Below, one piece after another: positions 1-7,173 of a stretch of DNA of 64,000 nucleotides (the first letter of the stretch is position 1; each line of letters opens with the position of its first letter). The DNA comes from Actinomycetes bacterium (GTDB lineage: Bacteria > Actinomycetota > Coriobacteriia > Coriobacteriales > Eggerthellaceae). The notes beneath the pieces were generated by a model. It was not told where the DNA came from. It saw only the letters and a list, made by a program, of their open reading frames with translations, and searched no databases. The stretch spans positions 1 through 64,000 of the forward strand of contig JAEZDJ010000073.1 in NCBI GenBank assembly GCA_023429565.1. Direction: 5' to 3'. Made by a program: the position numbers and the translations under genes.

Positions 1-2
1 CG

Positions 3-50
3 AGCCGACGCATGGATGCTGCGCTGATGCTGGGCAAGGCAAGGGAATAA
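3..50 (+). CDS. possible 3' end of a gene cut by the window edge
   Basis: One forward frame is open from the window edge and ends in TAA at 48-50, reading SRRMDAALMLGKARE. It could be the last helix of a gene that starts outside the window. Fifteen residues are too few to identify it, and an open stretch this short can occur by chance. Confidence 0.25.
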   Translation, partial: SRRMDAALMLGKARE

Positions 51-70
51 AACGACAGGTCAGCTGTTTT

Positions 71-107
71 GCAGAAAATGTCGAATTACCGATGCAGATA
101 ATGTCGA
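71..107. repeat. two 14-nt direct repeats, 23-nt period
   Basis: GCAGAAAATGTCGA (71-84) and GCAGATAATGTCGA (94-107) differ at one base and start 23 nt apart, about two helical turns. This is the usual layout of tandem operator half-sites. No gene start lies close on either strand: the region is downstream of the minus-strand methyltransferase and of the possible gene end at 50. The rest of 108-280 shows no convincing gene. Confidence 0.45.
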
Positions 108-280
108 TGAGGTCTTGACTATACACAAGCTATGCCCCAATGGCCACGCAATGCATTTCGCCCTGCAGCCCTCAGCTCACCTGTGTCCATGCTGGATTGC
201 CCTCTTGCCATGTCCTGCAATGTGTCAAATCATGCAAACGACAGCAAGGTTATCTTACCATCAGCACTGGCGTGTCGGTA

Positions 281-997
281 TCATTTCTTTCGTAGAACAA
301 ATGCGATGAAGTTCAGATAGGCCCCAGCTCCGGCATTCATTGCCTTGCGGTCGTTGACGGCGATCTCGTTTTCTTGATCAAGCCAATCTTGCCACAGGTC
401 CTCGTTGCCCTCCATCTCGTATAGGCTCACAAGCTCTGCATCATGGCTGTCATTCACGATATCTGTCCAATAGTCAGCATCCCGCAGATAGGCGAGTTGC
501 TCCGGGGTCCATGAAAGCAGCAGCTCCTCGGGCAGGTTGTCGTGAAGGTCCTGCTTCATTCCGGGAACGCAAGCATACAGATATCCTCCGGGCTTGAGAT
601 AGGGCAGGAGTTTGGCGTCAAGGTATTCGGGGTCGCGCCCCCAATAGTTGTAAGAGTCGATGCTGACTATCGCGTCGAAGAACTCTTTCTCGAACGGCAG
701 CGCGGCAGCATCTGCCTTGATCGGGGTGATCTGGTCGAGGGTGAGGCCCTCCTCGAAAAAGAATCGCCGATTCTCATGCGGCTCGCTCCAAAGGTCGACG
801 GCATAAACCTTGAATCCGTACTCCTTCACCAGCATCACGCTGGTGAGCCCCTGTCCGCTTCCGAGGTCGCAGACGGTGGCACCATTGGGGATGCGGTGAT
901 CCTTCAGCAGCTCTTCCTGCAGCTTGAAAGGGTTGGGGCCCATGATCTTGGACATGAGCTCGGGAGTGTCGTATTTTTCGCTCTTGGGATAATCCAT
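281..997 (-). CDS. class I SAM-dependent methyltransferase
   Basis: This 238-residue protein has the Rossmann-type SAM-binding layout. Motif I is VCDLGSGQG (residues 42-50), the acidic residue closing strand 2 is in YAVDLW (D68), and a motif IV-like stretch IVSIDSYNYW follows. These show a methyltransferase fold; the substrate cannot be read. It resembles small-molecule enzymes of the UbiE/COQ5-like type and has no DNA- or RNA-binding domain. The start ATG at 997 follows AGAGGAAC. It lies 14 nt downstream of the TetR gene on the same strand, so the two are probably one transcript under TetR control. The C-terminal third is acidic and Trp-rich and may cover the substrate pocket. Confidence 0.85.
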   Translation of the reverse strand: MDYPKSEKYDTPELMSKIMGPNPFKLQEELLKDHRIPNGATVCDLGSGQGLTSVMLVKEYGFKVYAVDLWSEPHENRRFFFEEGLTLDQITPIKADAAALPFEKEFFDAIVSIDSYNYWGRDPEYLDAKLLPYLKPGGYLYACVPGMKQDLHDNLPEELLLSWTPEQLAYLRDADYWTDIVNDSHDAELVSLYEMEGNEDLWQDWLDQENEIAVNDRKAMNAGAGAYLNFIAFVLRKK

Positions 998-1011
998 GGC
1001 GCCGTTCCTCT

Positions 1012-1665
1012 TTATCTCTTCGAGTTCTTGGGTTCTGTTTGGAGGGGGCTGGTGGGGCAGATCCTTTCAAAAAAGCCCGTGACATGTTGTGCGTAGAGCT
1101 GGGAAGCCTCGGCATGGTCGGGCGACCCATCAAATACGCTCATCAGCAGATGGAATGGCGCAAAGAAATCCAACGCCAACCGTTGCGGGTCGGTGCCAGG
1201 CAGCGTTCCTTCCTCGATCATCTGGCGAAACACGTCTTCCATGTAGTCCATCGGGCCGCGAGCGAAGCACTTCTGATACAAGTCTGCCATGTGGGGATCT
1301 CGGTACTGTTCGAGCGTCAGCAGCCTGCGGAAGTTGCGGCCGAATTCATTTTCGGTCCAAAAGGCGAATTGACTGCCGATGAACGTTGTGACGCTCTCAA
1401 TTGAAACGTCGCGATATCCCTCGGGTTCCTCATTGAAAGTCTCTTCAGGAACCTGGTGCTCCTTTGCCCGTTCGGCGTCCAATTGGAACATACGCTCCAC
1501 GATTGAATCGAATATGTCTTGCTTGTTGCTGTAATGTCGATAGAGCGCTCCCTTGGTCATTCCGAGCTCTCCCGCTATGGAGCTGAGGGAGGTTGCCGCA
1601 TAGCCATTTTTTGCGAAGAGGCTCAATGCCGTCTGCAGTATGTGCTCTTTCGTGTCGATCATCAT
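1012..1665 (-). CDS. TetR/AcrR-family transcriptional regulator
   Basis: The N-terminal 50 residues are a classic TetR DNA-binding domain: a helix KEHILQTALSLFAKNGYAATS followed by the helix-turn-helix LSSIAGELGMTKGALYRHYSNKQDIFD. The remaining ~165 residues are the variable all-helical ligand-binding and dimerisation part. I start it at ATG 1665, preceded by CAGGAC; a TTG at 1680 is in frame but has no ribosome-binding site and falls in the promoter. Two palindromes just upstream (1681-1696 and 1709-1724) are the obvious operators, so autoregulation is likely. It is first in an operon with the methyltransferase. The inducer is unknown. Confidence 0.9.
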   Translation of the reverse strand: MMIDTKEHILQTALSLFAKNGYAATSLSSIAGELGMTKGALYRHYSNKQDIFDSIVERMFQLDAERAKEHQVPEETFNEEPEGYRDVSIESVTTFIGSQFAFWTENEFGRNFRRLLTLEQYRDPHMADLYQKCFARGPMDYMEDVFRQMIEEGTLPGTDPQRLALDFFAPFHLLMSVFDGSPDHAEASQLYAQHVTGFFERICPTSPLQTEPKNSKR

Positions 1666-1674
1666 GTCCTGTCG

Positions 1675-1731
1675 AATCAAGTAAACGATCGTTTACCAGT
1701 CAAGAGTAGTGAACGATCGTTTACTTGTCAA
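1675..1731 (-). promoter_or_regulatory. paired TetR operators inside two overlapping promoters
   Basis: GTAAACGATCGTTTAC (1681-1696) is a perfect 16-bp palindrome. GTGAACGATCGTTTAC (1709-1724) is the same with one mismatched pair; the centres are 28 bp apart. On the minus strand each sits between promoter-like hexamers: TTGACA (1731-1726), 17 nt, TACTCT (1708-1703); and TTGACT (1703-1698), 17 nt, TTGATT (1680-1675). A bound repressor would cover both spacers, fitting autorepression of the TetR gene. The divergent DegV gene may also be affected. Confidence 0.75.
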
Positions 1732-1924
1732 GGGAATCATGTCCGAGCTGTTTTCGCCTTGGGTGCATCTTCGTGCCAATTTGTGACTATTTTGCTGATT
1801 GGATGCGGGTGAAGCGGTATCCTTTGAAGGAATGAAGTGACGAGTGGCTGCCGCTTGCGCACTGAGGCTGCGTGTTGTGGGGCGGCCGGCGCGTCGCGAT
1901 GGCCTGTTGAGAAAGGAATGCGAC

Positions 1925-2800
1925 GTGGTGAGGATAGTCGTCGACAGCACCTGTGACATGCCTTCGGACCTTCGCGATCGGTTTCGCATTCTCGTCCTGC
2001 CGCTGTCGGTGGTACTTGGGGGAAAGTCGTATCGTGACGGCATCGAGATTCGGCTTGATGACGTCTATCGGGCGATGCGTGGAGGAGAGATGCCGGGAAC
2101 TGCCCAAATACGGGCCGATGACGCCAAGGCGGCGTTCTCTTCGATCTTGGATTCGGGAGAAGATCTCATTTATCTTTCCTTTTCAGCGGAAATGTCCGGA
2201 ACCTTCAATCTGGGTGCTCTGGTTCAGGATGAACTGCGGCCCGTCTATCCCCTCCGCCGCATGGAGATGATAGATTCCAAGGGCGGCTCGATCGGCGCCG
2301 GGCTCATCGCCTTGCAGCTTGGCCTGATGAGCGAGCAGGGCCTTCCCTTTGACGACATCTTGGCGAAGGGCCGTTGGATGGCAGACCACGTCAGATATGC
2401 GTTCACGATCGACGACCTCAAATGGGCATTGCAGGGCGGGCGCCTGCCTGCCAGGACCGTTGCAAGCATCGGGGGCTTGCTGAACATCAAGCCAGTGCTC
2501 GACGTCAAGAACGGCATGCTCCATTTGAGTAAAGTCGTGCATGGAACCAAGCAATCGCTTTCTGCCATCGTGAACATGACGGTTCACACGGTGGGAAGCT
2601 TCGATGACCAGATCATCGGTCTGGCCTATGCTGACGACCAGAGCAAGGCGGACACCGTGGAAGGTCTCTTGCGTTCCGCCCTGCCTACCTGCACGGTCTT
2701 ATGCCAACGAATCGGCAGTGTTCTGGGATCTCACCTTGGAATCGGCGGGGTGGGCATCTTCTGCATGGATCAGCGGCCCGACACCTATTCCACGCTCTGA
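1925..2800 (+). CDS. DegV family protein (fatty-acid-binding, FakB-like)
   Basis: DegV/FakB proteins bind a fatty acid in a two-lobed fold and present it to the kinase FakA. Visible marks are the N-terminal VRIVVDSTCDMPSDL, the central YLSFSAEMSGTFN segment and the DSKGGSIGAGLIA loop, all in family order. The 291 residues match the usual 280-290. A longer reading from 1844 exists, but GTG 1925 has AAAGGA at a good distance and puts the conserved VVDST strand at the N terminus. The gene stands alone and diverges from the TetR operon. No fakA partner is in this window. The specific lipid cannot be inferred. Confidence 0.88.
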   Translation: MVRIVVDSTCDMPSDLRDRFRILVLPLSVVLGGKSYRDGIEIRLDDVYRAMRGGEMPGTAQIRADDAKAAFSSILDSGEDLIYLSFSAEMSGTFNLGALVQDELRPVYPLRRMEMIDSKGGSIGAGLIALQLGLMSEQGLPFDDILAKGRWMADHVRYAFTIDDLKWALQGGRLPARTVASIGGLLNIKPVLDVKNGMLHLSKVVHGTKQSLSAIVNMTVHTVGSFDDQIIGLAYADDQSKADTVEGLLRSALPTCTVLCQRIGSVLGSHLGIGGVGIFCMDQRPDTYSTL

Positions 2801-2841
2801 GCCCGTGTGATTCGGCGTCTAGAGCCCTTGATCGGTTTCTG

Positions 2842-2867
2842 GGCATGCCTGTCCTGGCAGGCATGCC
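2842..2867. terminator. perfect hairpin between convergent degV and PiT genes
   Basis: GGCATGCCTG (2842-2851) and CAGGCATGCC (2858-2867) form a perfect 10-bp stem with a 6-nt loop. It fills the short space between the converging DegV and phosphate-transporter genes. There is no clear T-run on either strand, so it is terminator-like by position and structure only. Confidence 0.45.
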
Positions 2868-2868
2868 G

Positions 2869-3921
2869 TCAGGCAAAGAGCAGAAACACCTTTGCCATGA
2901 CAAACCCAAGAAGGCCGCAGCCGGGAAAGGTCAAGAGCCACGTCTTGACCATATCGAAGGCGACGCCCCATTTGACTGAGTTTTTGCGTTTTGCTGCACC
3001 GGCGCCCATGATGGCGGTCGCATTCGTATGGGTCGTTGAAACCGGAAGTCCTGAAAAAGTCGCAATGACGAGGCAGATGGTTCCTGTCAGGCTGGCGGAA
3101 AAGCCCTGATACTTTTCCATCCTGACCATGTCCATCCCGACGTTCTTGATGATGCGCTTTCCTCCGACCGCCGTGCCGAGACCCATGTTGAGCGCGCAGA
3201 ACAGCATGAGCCAGACGGGAAGGACGAACTGGTCGACCTGCCCAACGCCGGCAGCAAGGGACACGGCGAGCACAAACACCCCCATGAACTTCTGCCCATC
3301 TTGGGCACCGTGCATGAAGGCAACGCCCGCTCCGCCCGCTATCTGCGCCCACCTGAAGAACCGATCTGATTTTTTGCGGTCAAATCCCCTGCAGATGCGT
3401 GCCACCACTTTTGTCATGGCCCATCCCAATCCAAAACCGAGAAGCGTGGAAAGGACGATGCCATAAACGACCTTGATCCATTCGGACCAATTGATTCCCG
3501 CGAGTCCACCCTGAAGAGCTATTGCTGCTCCCGTGAGGCCGGCGATGAGGGAATGACTTTCGCTCGTCGGTATTCCAAAGTACCAAGCGGCAACGCCCCA
3601 GACGATGATGGCAACCATAGCTGCCATGAGGGCGCAGAGGGCCAAATGGGCATTGCCTCCGAAGTCGACCATCTTGAAGATGGTCGTGGCAACGGCCGAC
3701 GAGAGCAGCGTCACGATCAGCAAGCCGAAGAAGTTGCAGAGTGCGGCCATGACGATGGCGGCACCAGGCGACATGCTTCTGGTTCCGACGACGGTTGCAA
3801 TGGCGTTGGGCGCATCAGTGGCGCCGTTGACGGCGATGACGCCGATATTGAGCAGAACCACTACCACGAGCATGGGGCTTGATGCAAGTTGGGCAAGAAA
3901 CGCTCCCAATTCGATTTCCAC
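2869..3921 (-). CDS. inorganic phosphate transporter, PiT family
   Basis: PiT proteins move phosphate across the cytoplasmic membrane, driven by H+ or Na+. Both halves carry the duplicated family signature: NGATDAPNA (residues 32-40) and FMHGAQDGQKFMG (around residue 204). About ten hydrophobic segments are visible. The conserved IPTSESHSLI loop is present. I start at GTG 3921 because GAGAAAGG lies 6 nt upstream and the N terminus then begins just before the first membrane helix. A longer open frame to 4173 is arginine/proline-rich and unlikely to be coding. The gene is monocistronic; no PhoU-like partner is adjacent. Confidence 0.93.
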   Translation of the reverse strand: MEIELGAFLAQLASSPMLVVVVLLNIGVIAVNGATDAPNAIATVVGTRSMSPGAAIVMAALCNFFGLLIVTLLSSAVATTIFKMVDFGGNAHLALCALMAAMVAIIVWGVAAWYFGIPTSESHSLIAGLTGAAIALQGGLAGINWSEWIKVVYGIVLSTLLGFGLGWAMTKVVARICRGFDRKKSDRFFRWAQIAGGAGVAFMHGAQDGQKFMGVFVLAVSLAAGVGQVDQFVLPVWLMLFCALNMGLGTAVGGKRIIKNVGMDMVRMEKYQGFSASLTGTICLVIATFSGLPVSTTHTNATAIMGAGAAKRKNSVKWGVAFDMVKTWLLTFPGCGLLGFVMAKVFLLFA

Positions 3922-4256
3922 ACGCGGCCTTTCTCGATAACGGTCGTCAGGTATCCCTTTGGCATGCCGGTGACAAGTGTATCGGAAGTTCCCTTCCGAG
4001 GAAGAGGGGAATCGTGGATTTTTCGCGTTCGGGTGAGGGGCTTGGGCCCGTTGCGTTGAGGCGGGGCGTTTGGGCCGCCTATCCTCTCCACCCTGATCTG
4101 ACGAGCAGGGGATGCCCCTTGCCGGATCGGGGTGGACCGGCGGCGGGAGGGGTCGTCTGGCAGCCGTAAGCACAACGTTGCTTGACGGGACAATTCTGGC
4201 ATTCTAGGGTCAGAATGCACCAGCATTCTTCACCTGCCAGACAAGGAGGTTTCGTT
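3922..4256. other. divergent intergenic region, PiT transporter / glutathione peroxidase
   Basis: This 335-nt stretch holds the promoters of the two divergent genes. The only distinct structures are a short hairpin around 4111-4125 and the inverted repeat at 4199-4218 described separately. No small gene with a credible ribosome-binding site was found. Confidence 0.5.
4182..4229 (+). promoter_or_regulatory. glutathione peroxidase promoter with inverted repeat over the -10
   Basis: TTGACG (4182-4187), 17 nt, TAGGGT (4205-4210) is a plausible promoter. GCATTCT (4199-4205) and AGAATGC (4212-4218) form an inverted repeat with a 6-nt centre that overlaps the -10. A third copy of the half-site, GCATTCT, follows at 4223-4229. 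This looks like a repressor operator for the peroxidase gene. It does not match PerR, OxyR or Fur consensus by eye. Confidence 0.5.
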
Positions 4257-4799
4257 ATGTCCATCTATGATTACGAGTACACGTCGATCGAAAACCAGCC
4301 TGTGTCCATGAGCGACTACGAGGGCAACGTATTGCTTATTGTCAACACAGCCAGCAAATGCGGATTCACTCCCCAATACGAGGGCCTTGAGGCGCTGTAT
4401 AAGGCATACAAAGACCAGGGGCTCGTCGTCATCGGCTTCCCATGCAATCAGTTCATGGAGCAAGAGCCGGGCACCGAACAGGAGATTGCTGAATTTTGCA
4501 CCATTCGCTATGGCGTCACCTTTCCCTTGTCTCAAAAAGTTGATGTGAGGGGGACGGACGCCATTCCCCTGTACCAGTATCTCACCTCTCAAAAGGGATT
4601 CGAAGGCCTTGGCAAGGGCGCCAAGGCGAAGGCGCTGGAGCTCATGCTCAAGGGAAAGTATGGATCTGGCTTCTCGGATGACCAGATCAAATGGAACTTC
4701 ACGAAGTTTCTCGTCGATCGCAGCGGGGAGGTCGTCGCGCGCTTTGAGCCTCCTGTCGAGCCAAAAGACATCGAAGAAGACATCAAAGCGTTGCTCTGA
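4257..4799 (+). CDS. glutathione peroxidase family (thiol peroxidase)
   Basis: The enzyme reduces hydroperoxides, in bacteria usually with thioredoxin as donor. Catalytic residues are all visible: Cys35 in NTASKCGFTPQY (Cys, not selenocysteine), Gln65 in FPCNQF, and Trp/Asn in KWNFTKF. Cys81 in EIAEFC is at the usual place of the resolving cysteine, so thioredoxin-dependent cycling is likely. The 180 residues are normal for the family. ATG 4257 has a strong AAGGAGG. It is a single gene. An inverted repeat overlaps its promoter, suggesting stress control. The window also contains thioredoxin and thioredoxin reductase genes. Confidence 0.93.
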   Translation: MSIYDYEYTSIENQPVSMSDYEGNVLLIVNTASKCGFTPQYEGLEALYKAYKDQGLVVIGFPCNQFMEQEPGTEQEIAEFCTIRYGVTFPLSQKVDVRGTDAIPLYQYLTSQKGFEGLGKGAKAKALELMLKGKYGSGFSDDQIKWNFTKFLVDRSGEVVARFEPPVEPKDIEEDIKALL

Positions 4800-4920
4800 T
4801 CAGGGTTTGTGCCGCAACTTTCGCTCGAGGGCCTGAGGGTTTTGCCGACGATCAAGGTAATATGAGGATATTTCTCGCATGAAAGCCAGTCTTGCGGTAC
4901 AATAGTCGCCGCGCTTTCAT

Positions 4921-4994
4921 GCGGGTGTGGTTCAATGGTAGAACCTGAGCCTTCCAAGCTCATGACGCGGGTTCGATTCCCGTCACCCGCTCCA
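4921..4994 (+). tRNA. tRNA-Gly (TCC)
   Basis: Acceptor arms GCGGGTG (4921-4927) and CACCCGC (4984-4990) pair fully. The anticodon loop CTTCCAA gives anticodon TCC, and the T-loop GTTCGATTC is standard. CCA is encoded at 4992-4994. A TACAAT box at 4898-4903 is a good -10 candidate. Confidence 0.97.
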
Positions 4995-5004
4995 TTAAAA
5001 CCGC

Positions 5005-5034
5005 AGGCCAGCTATAAACATAGCTGGCCTTTTT
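5005..5034 (+). terminator. intrinsic terminator of tRNA-Gly
   Basis: AGGCCAGCTAT (5005-5015) pairs perfectly with ATAGCTGGCCT (5020-5030) around a 4-nt loop, followed by TTTT. Confidence 0.9.
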
Positions 5035-5091
5035 AGTTTGCGAGCATCGGCGTGCCGTTCGACTTGCATGAAGATGCCCTTGATGACGCCC

Positions 5092-5128
5092 CCGGAGGCA
5101 GGTCCATTGTCGCAAGACCTGCCTCCGG
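5092..5128. terminator. hairpin downstream of the flavoprotein gene
   Basis: CCGGAGGCAGGTC (5092-5104) and GACCTGCCTCCGG (5116-5128) form a perfect 13-bp stem with an 11-nt loop, 29 nt past the stop of the minus-strand flavoprotein gene. It lacks a T-run on either strand, so it may be a 3'-end stabiliser rather than a true intrinsic terminator. Confidence 0.45.
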
Positions 5129-5157
5129 AGCATTGGCGCAATGAGGCCCGACAAGCT

Positions 5158-6873
5158 TTATGAGTTCAGATACTCTTTTGCGTCCTTCATGGCCAAGCGA
5201 CCCGAATTAACCGCCCAGGCAGCCTGCGATCCGGGTGCGAACTTCACGTCGTAAGAATCTCCATAGAGGCCGCCCGCATCGGAACCTCCCGCGTAAAGGC
5301 CCGGTATGACTTGGCCGTCAGTGTCGAGCACCTGCGTTTTCTCGTTGACTTTGATGCCCCCGCATGTGGTGTAGAAGCCATCCGCAACTTCGCAGAGCCA
5401 ATAGGGTCCTTCCTCTACTCCGTGAAGGTATTTTGCCCGTTTGCCAAACTCGACATCCGCACTTGTGTCGTCGCCGTCGAGGCCAACGGCTGCCGCGCAA
5501 TACGCATTGTACTGGGCAACCGTATCTTTGACGGTGGAGGCGTCAAGCCCCACGTCCTTGCAGAGGGACTCGAGGGAGTCGCCCTTGTGGCAGCCCTCTG
5601 ATTTTTCCAGGACTTGTCGCGCTTCAGACAGGGCCTTTCCTGGCGTCCCGAACGAGAACACTTGGCCGTCCGGCCCCGATTCCTCCCAGCGCTGCATGTC
5701 TTTCTCCGTGAACAGAACGAAGGTCTTTTCTTGATTGCGGACGCATATTCCGGCTCCAGCAAAATCGTCAAGCCACAAATCTTCTTTGCAGAAACGCGTG
5801 CCTTTCTCATTGAGCCATAAGTTAGGCTGCACTCCGGCGGAGTAGGCGTCGGTCGTCCATGTGGCCGTCACGGCGCCCAGCACGACCGGTCCGCACCACA
5901 TGACGGTGCCAAGCCCCTCGGCGAAATCGGCCCCTGCATCTTTGGCCATCTTCAGGCCGTCTCCCGCGCGACAGTCCATTCCGAGAGGCTGGATGTTGGC
6001 GTTTTTGGTTTCGGACACACTGTAGAGCATATCCGAATTGTTCGCGTAGCCTCCGGTTCCAATCATCACGACCGGCGCCTCGACCTTGATGACCTCGCCG
6101 TTGTCGTCTTCGGCGAGCACGCCTGCCACCTTCCCATCTTGGATGATGACCTGCCGGCCGAATGCGTTGAAGTGTGCCTCAACACCCAGCTTGTCCGCCT
6201 CTTGCCCGAAGCACTGCATGAAGTATCCGCCTGGGCTGGCGTTGTCGCCCTTGTCGTAGACATGCCAGATCTTCGGGCCGGTGCCGATCGAGATGTTTCC
6301 CTCGAACGAGACGCCATGGCTTTCGAGCCACGTTATCGTTTCGGCCGTTTGCCCAAAGAAGTTCTCATACAGCCTATGCTGCGGAATCCAGTGGTGATAG
6401 TTGAGGCAGGTGTTGATGGCGTTCTTCACGCCGTAGGGTGCCTGTGGATTGTATGCTCCTGCAAAGTTCACGCCGCCATCAGCTTCCGTGAAGTGGGTTT
6501 CGAGCCCGGTCATGCCTTCTGTACCGATGAACGATCCTCCGTAGCCGCTCAGCCGTTCGATGATGACCGGCTTCAATCCCAGGTCCACGGCCTGAATTGC
6601 AGCTGCTGTGCCCGTTCCCCCTGCGCCGACGATGCACACGTCCGCCTGAATCGTCTGTTTGGGTTCTGCGAGCTCGGGGATATCCCAAAGGGCGTTGTCG
6701 TCCGTCTGGCTTGCTGCGCCGGCATCGGAGCTTTGCGTCGCGGCATTTCCGGCGTCGGCGCCCTTTTGCTGCGGGCTGCATCCCGCAAGCCCTGCGCCGG
6801 CAATCCCGACGGCGAGAATCCCCGCTCCTGCCAGGAACGACCTCCTGCTGGGATAACTCTGATCTGCCTCCAT
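5158..6873 (-). CDS. Tat-exported FAD-dependent fumarate/urocanate-reductase-like lipoprotein
   Basis: This 571-residue protein has a twin-arginine signal (SRRSFLAG, residues 9-16) and a lipobox LAGC ending at Cys32, so it is probably exported folded and lipid-anchored. A Gln/Ala/Ser-rich linker precedes the FAD-binding strand VCIVGAGGTGTAAA (from about residue 76). The C terminus carries the FAD_binding_2 pattern TTCGGIKV...GLYAGG. Such enzymes reduce double bonds such as those of fumarate, urocanate or plant phenolics, drawing electrons from quinols or cytochromes; many paralogues occur in Eggerthellaceae. The acceptor cannot be read. ATG 6873 has GGAGG. A divergent LysR-type gene is its likely regulator. 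No cytochrome partner is adjacent. Confidence 0.9.
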   Translation of the reverse strand: MEADQSYPSRRSFLAGAGILAVGIAGAGLAGCSPQQKGADAGNAATQSSDAGAASQTDDNALWDIPELAEPKQTIQADVCIVGAGGTGTAAAIQAVDLGLKPVIIERLSGYGGSFIGTEGMTGLETHFTEADGGVNFAGAYNPQAPYGVKNAINTCLNYHHWIPQHRLYENFFGQTAETITWLESHGVSFEGNISIGTGPKIWHVYDKGDNASPGGYFMQCFGQEADKLGVEAHFNAFGRQVIIQDGKVAGVLAEDDNGEVIKVEAPVVMIGTGGYANNSDMLYSVSETKNANIQPLGMDCRAGDGLKMAKDAGADFAEGLGTVMWCGPVVLGAVTATWTTDAYSAGVQPNLWLNEKGTRFCKEDLWLDDFAGAGICVRNQEKTFVLFTEKDMQRWEESGPDGQVFSFGTPGKALSEARQVLEKSEGCHKGDSLESLCKDVGLDASTVKDTVAQYNAYCAAAVGLDGDDTSADVEFGKRAKYLHGVEEGPYWLCEVADGFYTTCGGIKVNEKTQVLDTDGQVIPGLYAGGSDAGGLYGDSYDVKFAPGSQAAWAVNSGRLAMKDAKEYLNS

Positions 6874-6952
6874 GATAGTTCTCCTCCCTGCCTGACTTTC
6901 GTGATGAAAGGCGGTTTCGCCACCTTTTCCTGCCGTGTCTATAATGTGGTTC

Positions 6953-6973
6953 GTGTTAATATTCACGCAACAC
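6953..6973. promoter_or_regulatory. LysR-type T-N11-A operator in the divergent promoter region
   Basis: GTGTT (6953-6957), 11 nt, AACAC (6969-6973) is a symmetric site of the kind bound by LysR regulators. It lies between the flavoprotein gene and the LysR gene, and a TATAAT box at 6940-6945 is next to it. This is the best candidate binding site for the neighbouring regulator. The surrounding 300 nt holds no gene. Confidence 0.55.
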
Positions 6974-7173
6974 CTTGACATGTAGCAAAAGGATGAGGTC
7001 CGAAACAATTGGTTTCGTCGCGATGGCTGGGAAGCGCTGTACAATAAGAACGTCGCTGTGCTGCAGGCCGTGCGCAAGGGGAGGCGCTCGTCATGTACGG
7101 GGAAATCCGGGGATGTCTGCTTGCCGAGTGATGGCTTGGCTCATCCGGGCGGTGTATGAGAAGGGGAGGACTC

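Noticed and set aside
3922..4173. 84-codon N-terminal extension of the PiT transporter
   Set aside because: Arg/Pro-rich and unlike any PiT N terminus; GTG 3921 has a good ribosome-binding site and fits the family.
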